Origin: Erythrobacter sp.
GTDB lineage: Bacteria; Pseudomonadota; Alphaproteobacteria; Sphingomonadales; Sphingomonadaceae
NCBI GenBank assembly: GCA_030731635.1
Contig: JANQTR010000247.1
Span: 1-9,591 of the forward strand
Direction of reading: 5' to 3'
Length of the DNA stretch: 9,591 bases
Under the pieces are notes generated by a model, which made no database searches, was not told the origin of the DNA, and was given only the letters and a program-made list of their open reading frames with translations. How positions within the stretch are numbered: the first letter of the stretch is position 1; every line of letters starts with the position of its first letter. Shown one piece after another: positions 1 through 6,498 of the stretch. Position numbers and translations under genes: made by a program.

Positions 1-41
1 TGTTCGCTGCGATCCTGCACCGCAGTTGCTTCAACGCTCAC
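1..41 (-). CDS. Start of an unidentified gene (partial, cut by window edge)
   Basis: On the minus strand a GTG codon at 41-39 is preceded, six bases upstream, by the ribosome-binding-like sequence AGGGGA. The frame stays open to the window edge and would begin VSVEATAVQDRSE. It lies 53 bases downstream of the queC stop on the same strand, so it could be the next gene of the same transcript. Only 13 codons are visible, no domain can be read, and I do not recognise the protein. It does not resemble the start of queD or queE. The call rests on the ribosome-binding site and position only. Confidence 0.35.
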   Translation of the reverse strand, partial: MSVEATAVQDRSE

Positions 42-94
42 GATTGGTCCCCTATCCCGTCTGATCCTGTTATCCGCCAGCCACGGGGCCGACA

Positions 95-793
95 TCAGGC
101 TTGGTAGGCGGTGCTATCGGCTATTCCGGCTTCGGCAAAACCCTTTTTCCGCAATCGGCACGAATCGCACAACCCACAGGCCAACCCCTCGGGCGTCGGA
201 TCGTAGCACGACCAGCTCCATGCCGGGTCGAGCCCTAGCCGCGCACACTCCTGAGCAATGTCAGCTTTGGTCATGTGTTGAAGCGGCGCGTGGATCGTGA
301 ACGGAGCGCCCTCAACCCCAGCCTTGGTGCCAAGCCGCGCGGTCTCCGCAAAGCTGGCTATGAATTCGGGACGGCAATCGGGATAGCCCGAATAGTCGAG
401 CGCATTGACCCCGATGAACACATCACGCGCGCCCGCCGCCTCAGCGCAGGCGGTGGTCAGCGCGAGGAAAACCAGATTGCGCGCGGGCACATAGGTGACC
501 GGGATATCATCCCCCACCCCGCCTTTAGGCACATCGATCGCTGCCGTCAGCGCCGACCCGCCAAATGCCCTGAGATCGAGCGCAATCTGCGTGTGGCGAG
601 CAAGCCCCAACCGCGCGGCAATCCGTTCGGCGGACTCTAATTCCAGCCGATGGCGCTGCCCATAATCGACTGTCAGTGCATGCACCGCAAAGCCGCGCTC
701 TTGCGCCAAAGCTGCGGTCACCATCGAATCCAGCCCGCCTGACAGCAGGACCACGGCAATCGGCCGCGAAGGATCATTAAAAGAAACAGTCAT
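95..793 (-). CDS. queC: 7-cyano-7-deazaguanine (preQ0) synthase QueC
   Basis: QueC converts 7-carboxy-7-deazaguanine and ammonia to preQ0 using ATP, in the cytoplasmic pathway to the modified tRNA base queuosine. The 232-residue protein has the normal family length. Visible signatures are the ATP-binding PP-loop SGGLDS at residues 18-23, the conserved YVPARN at 101-106, DYSGYPDCR at 133-141, and the C-terminal zinc site C196-X9-C206-X2-C209-X2-C212, all intact. The chosen ATG at 793 sits just ahead of the PP-loop; the sequence upstream has only a weak ribosome-binding match (AGGGCGG). The gene lies 44 bases downstream of the DUF3617-like gene on the same strand. No queD or queE is visible in the window, so this pathway is not clustered here as far as can be seen. 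I see nothing missing or disrupted. Confidence 0.97.
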   Translation of the reverse strand: MTVSFNDPSRPIAVVLLSGGLDSMVTAALAQERGFAVHALTVDYGQRHRLELESAERIAARLGLARHTQIALDLRAFGGSALTAAIDVPKGGVGDDIPVTYVPARNLVFLALTTACAEAAGARDVFIGVNALDYSGYPDCRPEFIASFAETARLGTKAGVEGAPFTIHAPLQHMTKADIAQECARLGLDPAWSWSCYDPTPEGLACGLCDSCRLRKKGFAEAGIADSTAYQA

Positions 794-837
794 CAGGCCG
801 CCCTAACATGGGGGCCGCCAAACACAATCCGGCCCGA

Positions 838-1257
838 TCAACAGGTGCCGGTACGACGCGCCTCGGCGATGAACTGGAACGGGGTCCCATCATGGATCCC
901 CTGGCTTTCAAGCTGCACCAACGCGCCCGTTTCGCGGCGAATGCTGGTACGGCCATAGCCATTGCCGGGGCAGGTGTACTGCACCGTCACGCGCGCGGCG
1001 CCATCTTCCACCACGAACTGGTTGCACCCGGCATCACGGTGCTTGATCTGGATAAGCTCGGCCCCGGATTTGACGCAGATCTTGCGATCAGGCGCGCCGC
1101 CGCGCTGTTTGACCGTCCATTCGCCCTTGGCCAGCGTACCCAGCATCGCAAGGCCATTGCCTTGGGCCAATCCCGGCACGGTCAGCCACAGCGCAGCCCC
1201 TGCCGCGATCCCGCCGAAAACACATACGCGGGGGAAACTGATCAAGAAACGTTTCAT
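838..1257 (-). CDS. Small secreted DUF3617-like protein
   Basis: This is a 139-residue protein of unknown function. Residues 1-32 form a typical Sec signal peptide: MKRF, a hydrophobic core, then GLA before Q32 as a likely signal peptidase I site, so the mature protein should be periplasmic. The mature part has cysteines at 61, 78, 96 and 139, the last being the final residue. The spacing and the YTCPGNGYGRT segment at 94-104 resemble DUF3617 proteins, which are common in sphingomonads and of unknown role; the family assignment is from memory. The four cysteines could form two disulphides (inference). The open frame extends upstream to 1482, but the ATG at 1257 is preferred because AAGGA lies just upstream at good spacing, it begins the signal peptide, and the longer version would overlap hslO. 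It sits between hslO (86-base gap) and queC (44-base gap). Confidence 0.75.
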   Translation of the reverse strand: MKRFLISFPRVCVFGGIAAGAALWLTVPGLAQGNGLAMLGTLAKGEWTVKQRGGAPDRKICVKSGAELIQIKHRDAGCNQFVVEDGAARVTVQYTCPGNGYGRTSIRRETGALVQLESQGIHDGTPFQFIAEARRTGTC

Positions 1258-1343
1258 ATTGTCCTTTATGCCAGCATTCGACCCGCCCGGATTGCACGAT
1301 TCCGCCGTTCGGACGCCAACTGGCAAATTTTTTCTACGAACCG

Positions 1344-2234
1344 TCAAATAGCAAGTGCGAATGTACGGGAGCAAAACGCGCAATCGACCCCGATGATCCC
1401 ATCCGGTCCGCGCATCTCCTGCTGTTCTTCCGGCGGGAAGCGGGCGATAATCGTAGAATAGTGTTCGGTGCTGCACCGGCAACCGCGCGATAGCTCTGCG
1501 CCAGGCAGCACCCGTACTTCGTCTTCCTCGTGAAACAAGCGCCAGACGATGGCTTCGAGCGACAGCTCCGGGTCGAGCAATTCATCATGGCTGATCGTTC
1601 CGGCGAGCACTGCGACATGCTCCCAATCGGGGTGGTCGAGCCGGACGTGCAGCCGCTCGCGCCCCTCTTCGCCATCGGCGAGGTGCTGCACCAGCATTCC
1701 AGCTGCAGCGCGGCCCTTGGCTCCGGCCCGGCTGGCTACGCGGATCAGGGTCGGGATCTGTTCTGACTGGCTGAAATAGCTCTCGCACGCCTCGGCCAGG
1801 CTCGCCCCTTCGAGCGGCACGATCCCTTGATAACGTTGGTCCGCCTCGGTTTCGAACGTGATCGCAAGATAGCCTTCGCCGAACAGCGCCTCCAGCGTCG
1901 GGTTCGCCCCCAACTTGCCGAGCCGTTCCTCATCGAAATCGGCATAGCCGCGCACCGCGCCCGCACGGTAATCGCACACCAATAGGCGCACGATGCCGCC
2001 CTTGGTTTGCGCCTGGATCGTCATCTGCGCAGTTTCACCCTTGAGCAGCCCGCCCATCAGCGCACCCAGCACTAACGCTTCGCCCAACAGGTGGGTGATC
2101 GGCGCGGGGTAATCATGCGCAGACAGTACGGCATCGAGCACGCCCTCCATCCGCACCACCCGCCCGCGCGCGCTGCGCCCCGGCAGGGTGAAACCCATCA
2201 GCTTGTCGGAAAAAGTCTCAGTCATCTCAGCCAT
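1344..2234 (-). CDS. hslO: Redox-regulated chaperone Hsp33
   Basis: Hsp33 is a cytoplasmic holdase that becomes active when oxidants break its zinc site, and protects unfolding proteins from aggregation. The 296-residue form is close to the usual length of about 290. The C-terminal zinc switch is complete: C252-X-C254 (GCRCS), 30 residues, then C285-X2-C288 (DCAFC), with the same spacing as E. coli Hsp33 as I recall it. The N-terminal core starts at FSDKLMGFTLPGRSARGRVV. Two ATG codons, at 2234 and 2225, are possible starts three codons apart, and neither has a good ribosome-binding site; an in-frame extension to 2363 would run into argF and is rejected. The gene follows argF by 52 bases on the same strand, an arrangement I recall from other alphaproteobacteria, so it is probably read from the arg transcript. 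No heat-shock promoter could be identified. Confidence 0.96.
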   Translation of the reverse strand: MAEMTETFSDKLMGFTLPGRSARGRVVRMEGVLDAVLSAHDYPAPITHLLGEALVLGALMGGLLKGETAQMTIQAQTKGGIVRLLVCDYRAGAVRGYADFDEERLGKLGANPTLEALFGEGYLAITFETEADQRYQGIVPLEGASLAEACESYFSQSEQIPTLIRVASRAGAKGRAAAGMLVQHLADGEEGRERLHVRLDHPDWEHVAVLAGTISHDELLDPELSLEAIVWRLFHEEDEVRVLPGAELSRGCRCSTEHYSTIIARFPPEEQQEMRGPDGIIGVDCAFCSRTFALAI

Positions 2235-2286
2235 GCCGGGCCATATGGGGATTGGGGACAGCCGAGCCAAGCCCCTTGCCGCAGGC

Positions 2287-3249
2287 TCAATCGCCGCCGA
2301 TCCGTCCGAAGCTCCACAACAGCACCGATTTTTGTGCGTGGATGCGGTTTTCAGCCTCATCAAACACTACCGAATGCGGGCCTTCAAAAACATCTTCGCT
2401 GACCTCGTCGCCCACGTGCGCGGGCAGGCAGTGGAGGAACACCGCATCGGGCTTGGCCAGCGCCATCAGCGCGGCATTGACCTGGAACGGCGCCATCGCC
2501 GCCATCTTTTCCGCAGCGTCGGCCTGCCCCATCGAAATCCAGGTATCAGTAACAAGCACATCGGCGCCGCGCGCAGCCGCTTCGGCATCCTGCGTCAGCG
2601 TCACCGTTGCCCCGCCCGCACGGGCAATGGCCACAAACGCCGGATCAGGTTCATACCCCGCAGGTACTGCCACCCGCACGTTGAACTTGAACAGCCCGGC
2701 CGCTTCGAGGATCGAGTGCAGCACATTGTTGCCATCCCCGAACCACGCCAGCTCAAGGCCCGGCAGTGCCTTGCCATGTTCGATCACGGTCAGCAGATCG
2801 GCCACAATCTGGCACGGGTGTGACTTGTCGGTCAGGCCGTTGATCACCGGCACCGTGGCATGACGCGCCATTTCTTCGATCTTGGCGTGATCATCGGTGC
2901 GCAGCATGATCGCGTCAACCATCCGGCTCAGCACGCGGGCGGTGTCGGCGATGCTCTCACCCCGGCCAAGCTGGCTTGAGGCTGCATCGAGGATCAGCAC
3001 AGATCCCCCCAATTGCCGCATCGCGATGTCAAAGCTGACGCGGGTGCGGGTCGAGTTCTTCTCGAACACCAGCCCCAGCACATGGCCCGCCAGCGGCGCA
3101 TCGGCATCGGCCGCGCCCTTGGGCAGACCAACGCGTGCCGCCTTGCGATCAATCGCATCATTGATCATCGCGGCCAGATCATTGCCCCCGGCATCCCCAA
3201 GATCAAGGAAATGCCGCGCATGCCCCGCGGTTGGCTTGGCGCCGGTCAT
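2287..3249 (-). CDS. argF: Ornithine carbamoyltransferase
   Basis: The enzyme joins carbamoyl phosphate to ornithine to give citrulline in arginine biosynthesis, in the cytoplasm, normally as a trimer. The 320-residue protein carries all hallmark sites: the carbamoyl-phosphate motif FEKNSTRTR at 62-70, HPCQ at 144-147, the ornithine-binding DTWISMG at 235-241, and the catalytic HCLP at 273-276. Its ATG overlaps the argD stop as ATGA (4 bp), which suggests translational coupling, and hslO follows 52 bases later. The pairing with argD supports the anabolic enzyme over a catabolic ArcB, since no arcA or arcC is visible. About 10-20 residues near 40-53 (a KGAADADAPLAG stretch) look like a modest insertion ahead of the first motif; the catalytic residues are unaffected. 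Confidence 0.97.
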   Translation of the reverse strand: MTGAKPTAGHARHFLDLGDAGGNDLAAMINDAIDRKAARVGLPKGAADADAPLAGHVLGLVFEKNSTRTRVSFDIAMRQLGGSVLILDAASSQLGRGESIADTARVLSRMVDAIMLRTDDHAKIEEMARHATVPVINGLTDKSHPCQIVADLLTVIEHGKALPGLELAWFGDGNNVLHSILEAAGLFKFNVRVAVPAGYEPDPAFVAIARAGGATVTLTQDAEAAARGADVLVTDTWISMGQADAAEKMAAMAPFQVNAALMALAKPDAVFLHCLPAHVGDEVSEDVFEGPHSVVFDEAENRIHAQKSVLLWSFGRIGGD

Positions 3250-4445
3250 ACTGGTTCCGGCACCTTGAAGCTGGCCGCGCCGGCTGACAGCTTTTCGAAA
3301 AATTCGTCAATTTCGGCATCGCCGATCACCAGCGGCGGGATGACACGGATGGTGTTATCGCCCGCTGCCACGGTCAGCAGCTGATGATGGTCGCGCAGGT
3401 GGACGTAGAACGGGCGGCTTTCCATCTTCATCTTGAGCCCGAGCATCAGCCCCTTGCCTCGCACCAGTTCGAACAATTCGGGATAGTTGCCGATAAACTG
3501 TTCAAGCCGCGTCCGCAGCCGTTCACCCTTCTCGCGCACCGAAGCCAAAAATTCCTCGTTGGCGACCGCTTCCATCACCGCCATCCCTGCCGCCATTGCC
3601 AGCGGGTTGCCGCCATAGGTCGATCCGTGGGTGCCGAACGTCATGCCGCGCGCGGCCTTTTCGGTGGCGATGCAGGCGCCCAGCGGAAATCCGCCGCCGA
3701 TCCCCTTGGCGGTCGCCATGATGTCGGGCGTGATGCCGTAATGTTCACAGGCATAAAGCTTGCCCGTGCGCGCGACGCCGCATTGCACTTCGTCGAGGAT
3801 CAGCATCAGATCATGCTCGTCACACAGCGCACGCAGGCCTTCCATGAATTCCTGCGAGGCCGGACGAATCCCGCCTTCGCCCTGAATCGGTTCGACCATG
3901 ATGCCCGCCGTGTGCGGCCCGATCAGCGCCTTGGCCGCTTCGAGATCATCGAACGGGGCGTATTTGAACCCATCGAGCAGCGGCGAAAAACCGTGGTGCA
4001 TCTTGGTCTGGTTCGACGCGCTGATGGTTGCCATCGTGCGCCCGTGGAAGGCGTTGTGAAAGGTGATGATCTCAAACCGGCTGGCATCGCCTGCCTCACC
4101 CGCATTCTGGTGATAGGCGCGCGCCGCCTTGATTGCGCACTCGACCGCCTCGGCGCCGGAATTGGTGAAGAACACCGTGTCGCCAAAGGTGGTGTCGACC
4201 AGCATCTGCGCCAATCGCTCACCCTGCGGGCTGCCATAGAGGTTCGACACGTGCATCAGCGTCGCCGCCTGATGCTGGATCGCGCCGATCAAGCCTTCGT
4301 GCGAATGGCCGAGCAGGTTCACTGCGATACCGCTGGCAAAATCCAGATAGCGCGTGCCATCCTCGTCGATCAGGTGGCAATGCTCCCCTCGCACGGGCCG
4401 CACGCCGCTACGCGGATAGACAGGCATGAGCGGGGTAATCGACAT
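3246..4445 (-). CDS. argD: Acetylornithine aminotransferase
   Basis: This PLP enzyme transfers an amino group between glutamate and N-acetylglutamate semialdehyde to make N-acetylornithine; related enzymes can also act on succinyl-diaminopimelate. The 399-residue class III aminotransferase shows NSGAEA at 95-100 (cofactor phosphate binding), FHGRT at 133-137, EPIQGEGG at 185-192, the cofactor aspartate in DEVQCG (D218), the Schiff-base lysine in AKGIGGG (K247), and THGSTYGGNP at about 272-281. The start at 4445 (MSITPLMPVYPR) is chosen because AGGA lies about ten bases upstream and the family normally begins here; the frame runs open to 4490 without support. It is the first gene of the argD-argF-hslO cluster. 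The succinylornithine enzyme AstC is similar, but the coupling to argF makes ArgD the better call. Confidence 0.96.
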   Translation of the reverse strand: MSITPLMPVYPRSGVRPVRGEHCHLIDEDGTRYLDFASGIAVNLLGHSHEGLIGAIQHQAATLMHVSNLYGSPQGERLAQMLVDTTFGDTVFFTNSGAEAVECAIKAARAYHQNAGEAGDASRFEIITFHNAFHGRTMATISASNQTKMHHGFSPLLDGFKYAPFDDLEAAKALIGPHTAGIMVEPIQGEGGIRPASQEFMEGLRALCDEHDLMLILDEVQCGVARTGKLYACEHYGITPDIMATAKGIGGGFPLGACIATEKAARGMTFGTHGSTYGGNPLAMAAGMAVMEAVANEEFLASVREKGERLRTRLEQFIGNYPELFELVRGKGLMLGLKMKMESRPFYVHLRDHHQLLTVAAGDNTIRVIPPLVIGDAEIDEFFEKLSAGAASFKVPEPV

Positions 4446-4490
4446 GAGCAAATTCCTGAATTGAGAGAAAAAACGCGCGGTGAAACGCAA

Positions 4491-4515
4491 ATGGCGGCCC
4501 TGAAAGAGCCGCCAT
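4491..4515 (-). terminator. Hairpin between cold-shock gene and argD (terminator or leader structure)
   Basis: ATGGCGGC (4491-4498) and GCCGCCAT (4508-4515) form a perfect 8-bp stem with a 9-base loop. Read on the minus strand it lies 63 bases past the cold-shock gene stop and 45 bases before the argD start, and is followed by T-rich but interrupted sequence (TTTGCGTTTC) and later a run of six T. It fits a Rho-independent terminator of moderate quality for the cold-shock gene. If the argD promoter lies upstream of it, it would instead be part of the argD leader, perhaps an attenuator. The sequence alone does not decide. Confidence 0.45.
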
Positions 4516-4522
4516 CTGCAAT

Positions 4523-4551
4523 TGGTTAGTCCTGTGCAAACCCCGCGTCAA
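4523..4551 (-). promoter_or_regulatory. Weak candidate promoter for argD-argF-hslO
   Basis: On the minus strand TTGACG (4551-4546) matches a -35 box well, and 17 bases later lies TAACCA (4528-4523), a poor -10 match. It is the best -35-like element in the 133-base gap between the cold-shock gene and argD. Initiation here would place the start just before the 4491-4515 hairpin. No arginine-repressor palindrome could be recognised. Confidence 0.2.
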
Positions 4552-4578
4552 ACCGGCAGGGGAGCAAGGCGCGTATGG

Positions 4579-5358
4579 TCAGCCTTCGTGCGGCGAAAGG
4601 TTGACGGCCGAGTGCTTGCCCCGTCGGTCAACTTCGAGATCGAACTGATAACGTTCGCCTTCGTTCAAGGCCGACAACCCTGACCGTTCGACTGCGCTAA
4701 TGTGCACAAAGGCATCGGGCTCACCATCATCGCGCACGAGAAAGCCGAAGCCTTTCATCGCGTTGAAGAACTTGACCGTGCCGGTGACGCGCTCACCCGT
4801 CAGCTCGCGTGCCGGAGCGGCAGGCTTGGCCGCCACCGCAATCACATCGCCGACGACCTGAAGATCCTGCGCCGACACCTTGCCGCCGCGATCCACGAGG
4901 TTGTACTGCAGTTCCTGCCCTTCAGCGAGACCTTCAAGCCCGGCACGTTCCACCGCACTGATGTGGACGAAGACATCTTCCCCGCCACCTTCTTGCTGGA
5001 TAAAGCCGAAGCCTTTCTGGACGTTGAAGAACTTCACCATGCCCTTGCCGGTGCCAACGATCTGCGCGGGCATGCGGGTAAAACCGCCGCCGCCTGCACC
5101 GCCGCCGCCCGGGCCACCGGGACCACGCGGGCCGCCGCCACCACCGCCGCCGCGCTGGCCGCCGCCACCGAATCGGTCGCCGCCGCCGCCGCCACCACCG
5201 CCGAAGCGATCACCGCCGCCGCCGAAACGATCGCCGCCACCGCCGAATTCGCGCGGTGGCGAAAAGCCGTCATTCCCGCCGCCAAACGGATCGAAACCTT
5301 CTTCGCCGAAACCGTCGCGCTTGTCGCGTCCGCGCCGGCGTCCCCTATCGTAACCCAT
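4579..5358 (-). CDS. Tandem cold-shock-domain protein with glycine-rich N-terminal region
   Basis: This 259-residue protein is predicted to bind single-stranded RNA or DNA in the cytoplasm. It has three parts. Residues 1-95 are a low-complexity region, first basic (RGRRRGRDKR), then glycine-rich with three DRFGGGG units. A first cold-shock domain covers about 104-168, with KGFGFI at 115-120 and VFVHIS at 129-134. A second covers about 192-255, with KGFGFL at 202-207 and AFVHIS at 217-222. An alanine-rich linker of about 20 residues separates them. Both RNA-binding motifs are intact in both domains. Classical CspA proteins are about 70 residues with one domain, so this is a doubled and extended form of a kind I recall in alphaproteobacteria. 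The ATG at 5358 has only a distant AAGG upstream, so the start is less certain than the domains. It is divergent from the plus-strand cluster at 5628. Confidence 0.93.
   Translation of the reverse strand: MGYDRGRRRGRDKRDGFGEEGFDPFGGGNDGFSPPREFGGGGDRFGGGGDRFGGGGGGGGDRFGGGGQRGGGGGGGPRGPGGPGGGGAGGGGFTRMPAQIVGTGKGMVKFFNVQKGFGFIQQEGGGEDVFVHISAVERAGLEGLAEGQELQYNLVDRGGKVSAQDLQVVGDVIAVAAKPAAPARELTGERVTGTVKFFNAMKGFGFLVRDDGEPDAFVHISAVERSGLSALNEGERYQFDLEVDRRGKHSAVNLSPHEG
5158..5232 (-). repeat. In-gene DRFGGGG repeats
   Basis: Residues 43-67 of the cold-shock protein contain three DRF-plus-glycine units: DRFGGGG, DRF with eight glycines, and DRFGGGG. They sit within a wider glycine-rich stretch (residues 38-92, about 5083-5247) made of GGC and GGT codons. 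The tract is prone to slippage and explains the spurious long open frames on both strands here. The phenylalanine and arginine spacing resembles RGG/FG-type disordered RNA-binding regions (inference). Confidence 0.85.
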
Positions 5359-5473
5359 AGATCAGTACGTACCTTGTCACACTGCCCGACCTGTGAAGTG
5401 CCGATGACGAGGACAGTGAGCCGCACCGGACACCGACGTAACGGATTTGTATGCCGATACGCACGTGCTTGTG

Positions 5474-5503
5474 GATATAGCGCATAAAGACCTGCGTTGC
5501 GAA
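5474..5503 (-). promoter_or_regulatory. Candidate promoter for the cold-shock gene
   Basis: On the minus strand TTCGCA (5503-5498) and TATATC (5479-5474) each match four of six bases of the -35 and -10 consensus, with an 18-base spacer. Transcription would start near 5467, giving a leader of roughly 110 bases before the ATG at 5358. Long leaders are typical of cold-shock genes, which fits but does not prove the call. Confidence 0.3.
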
Positions 5504-5525
5504 CGATTTTACGGGCGCGCTCAAG

Positions 5526-5543
5526 GCCCGGCGCGCGCCGGGC
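5526..5543. repeat. Perfect 18-bp GC palindrome in the divergent intergenic region
   Basis: GCCCGGCGCGCGCCGGGC reads identically on both strands and contains only G and C. It lies in the 269-base region (5359-5627) between the divergent cold-shock gene and the DUF442 gene, about 85 bases before the latter. No T-run follows on either strand, so it is not a standard terminator. It could be a protein-binding site or an RNA hairpin. The rest of this region holds the candidate promoter at 5474-5503 and an AATAAT (5600-5605) that could be a -10 box for the plus-strand genes but lacks a convincing -35. Confidence 0.6.
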
Positions 5544-5627
5544 TGGGATGACCGCCGCAAGGCTTGTGCGCTGCTGCACGGTTGGGCATGACGGGCCGCA
5601 ATAATCCATGCGAGCGGGACCATTGCC

Positions 5628-6059
5628 ATGCACGATTTTCGCAAACTAAACGATAATATTTCAGTAAGTCAGCAGCTTACGCTTGGCGATATCGCCGAGG
5701 CGGCGGCCTCCGGGGTGGCGCTGATCGTCAATAATCGCCCCGATGGGGAGGAGCCGTCAGCGCCGCAGGGCGAAGATATCGCAGCGGCAGCGGCGGCCGC
5801 GGGGCTGAATTATGTCGCCATTCCGATCGGCCATTCAGGCTTCAGCGAGCCACAGGTTGACGCGATGATCGCCGCGCTGGAGCAGGCTGAGGGCCCGATT
5901 CTCGCCTATTGCCGGTCGGGCACGCGGTCGACTTTCCTGTGGGCTCTGGCCGAGGCCAAGCAGGGCGGCGATCCCGATATGATCGCGCGCACGGCGGCGC
6001 AAGCGGGCTACGACATCAGCCCGATTCGCGCGATGATCGACATGCTCGCCGCGCGCTGA
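5628..6059 (+). CDS. DUF442/TIGR01244-family phosphatase-like protein
   Basis: This 143-residue cytoplasmic protein matches the beta-lactamase-hydrolase-like or TIGR01244 family (DUF442), which has a dual-specificity-phosphatase-type fold. The conserved NNRPDGEEP is at 35-43, and the presumed active-site loop YCRSGTRS is at 94-101, with the nucleophile C95. The loop reads C-R-S-G-T-R-S, so the arginine falls five residues after the cysteine rather than six as in the classical C-X5-R phosphatase signature; it therefore resembles a rhodanese loop. Family members are sometimes annotated as sulfur transferases, but a true function is not established from sequence. It lacks the fused metallo-beta-lactamase or dioxygenase domain that some relatives carry. 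It is first of the five plus-strand genes, 10 bases before the next one. The ribosome-binding site is weak. Confidence 0.85.
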   Translation: MHDFRKLNDNISVSQQLTLGDIAEAAASGVALIVNNRPDGEEPSAPQGEDIAAAAAAAGLNYVAIPIGHSGFSEPQVDAMIAALEQAEGPILAYCRSGTRSTFLWALAEAKQGGDPDMIARTAAQAGYDISPIRAMIDMLAAR

Positions 6060-6069
6060 GCTGCTCGCC

Positions 6070-6498
6070 ATGGCAATGCCTGCGCTGGTGCTGCAAACCG
6101 CGGGGTCGCTGGTGGCGATTCTCGCGCTGGCGGGGCTAGCGTGGTGGCTACGACTAGGCCGCGCGCCGTTGCTGAACGACGATGATGCCGTGCGCCGCGC
6201 GGCCAGCGAGGTCGAGGACGGCTTTGCCCCGGTCACCATCGCGCACGACGCCGAAGGGCGGGCCGCGCTGACCCGCGATGCGCGTGGACGGATCATGGTG
6301 ATCAAACGCCACGGCAACCGCTTTGCCGGGCGCCTGCTGACCAATGCGGCCCAGGCCCGGCTGTGGAACGATCGTGGTCAGACCACGCTCGCGGTTGATT
6401 GCGGCGAAGCGCGCTTCGGCACGGTGTTTTTAGACTTGCTAGATCCTGACGCTTGGGCTGCGGCGATCAATGCGTTAAACGCAGGCTACGATGCCTGA
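6070..6498 (+). CDS. Small single-pass membrane protein, unknown function
   Basis: I do not recognise this 142-residue protein. Residues 5-27 form one hydrophobic segment with no cleavable signal site, followed by WWLRLGR, so it is probably anchored by its N-terminus. The remaining roughly 110 residues are soluble and mixed in charge, with a VIKRHGNRFAGRLL stretch at about 77-90 and a single cysteine in VDCGEARFG. The positive charge after the segment (R28, R31) suggests the soluble part is cytoplasmic. Two starts are possible, 6070 and 6076 (MAM), neither with a clear ribosome-binding site. It begins 10 bases after the DUF442 gene and its last 8 bases overlap the start of the hydroxylase gene, so the three are likely translated together. 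That placement suggests, but does not show, a link to the membrane hydroxylase. Confidence 0.8.
   Translation: MAMPALVLQTAGSLVAILALAGLAWWLRLGRAPLLNDDDAVRRAASEVEDGFAPVTIAHDAEGRAALTRDARGRIMVIKRHGNRFAGRLLTNAAQARLWNDRGQTTLAVDCGEARFGTVFLDLLDPDAWAAAINALNAGYDA

Noticed and set aside
797..821. Two copies of GGCCGCC in the gap between the DUF3617-like gene and queC
   Set aside because: A 7-base GC-only repeat is expected by chance in this composition and has no associated feature.
1258..1482. In-frame upstream extension of the DUF3617-like protein
   Set aside because: It would overlap hslO on the same strand, places 75 unrelated residues before a clear signal peptide, and the ATG at 1257 has a good ribosome-binding site.
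2188..2863. Plus-strand open frames of about 200 codons opposite argF and the hslO start
   Set aside because: No recognisable domain, no supported start, and fully antisense to genes with clear catalytic motifs.
3384..4529. 381-codon open frame on the plus strand opposite argD
   Set aside because: It is the antisense shadow of argD. The reading lacks domain features and results from strong GC bias at third codon positions, while argD has all aminotransferase motifs.
4702..5487. 261-codon plus-strand frame and a 199-codon minus-strand frame (5034-5633) over the cold-shock gene
   Set aside because: Both are long runs of Ala, Thr or Pro produced by out-of-frame reading of the GGC/GGT repeats; the true frame carries two cold-shock domains.
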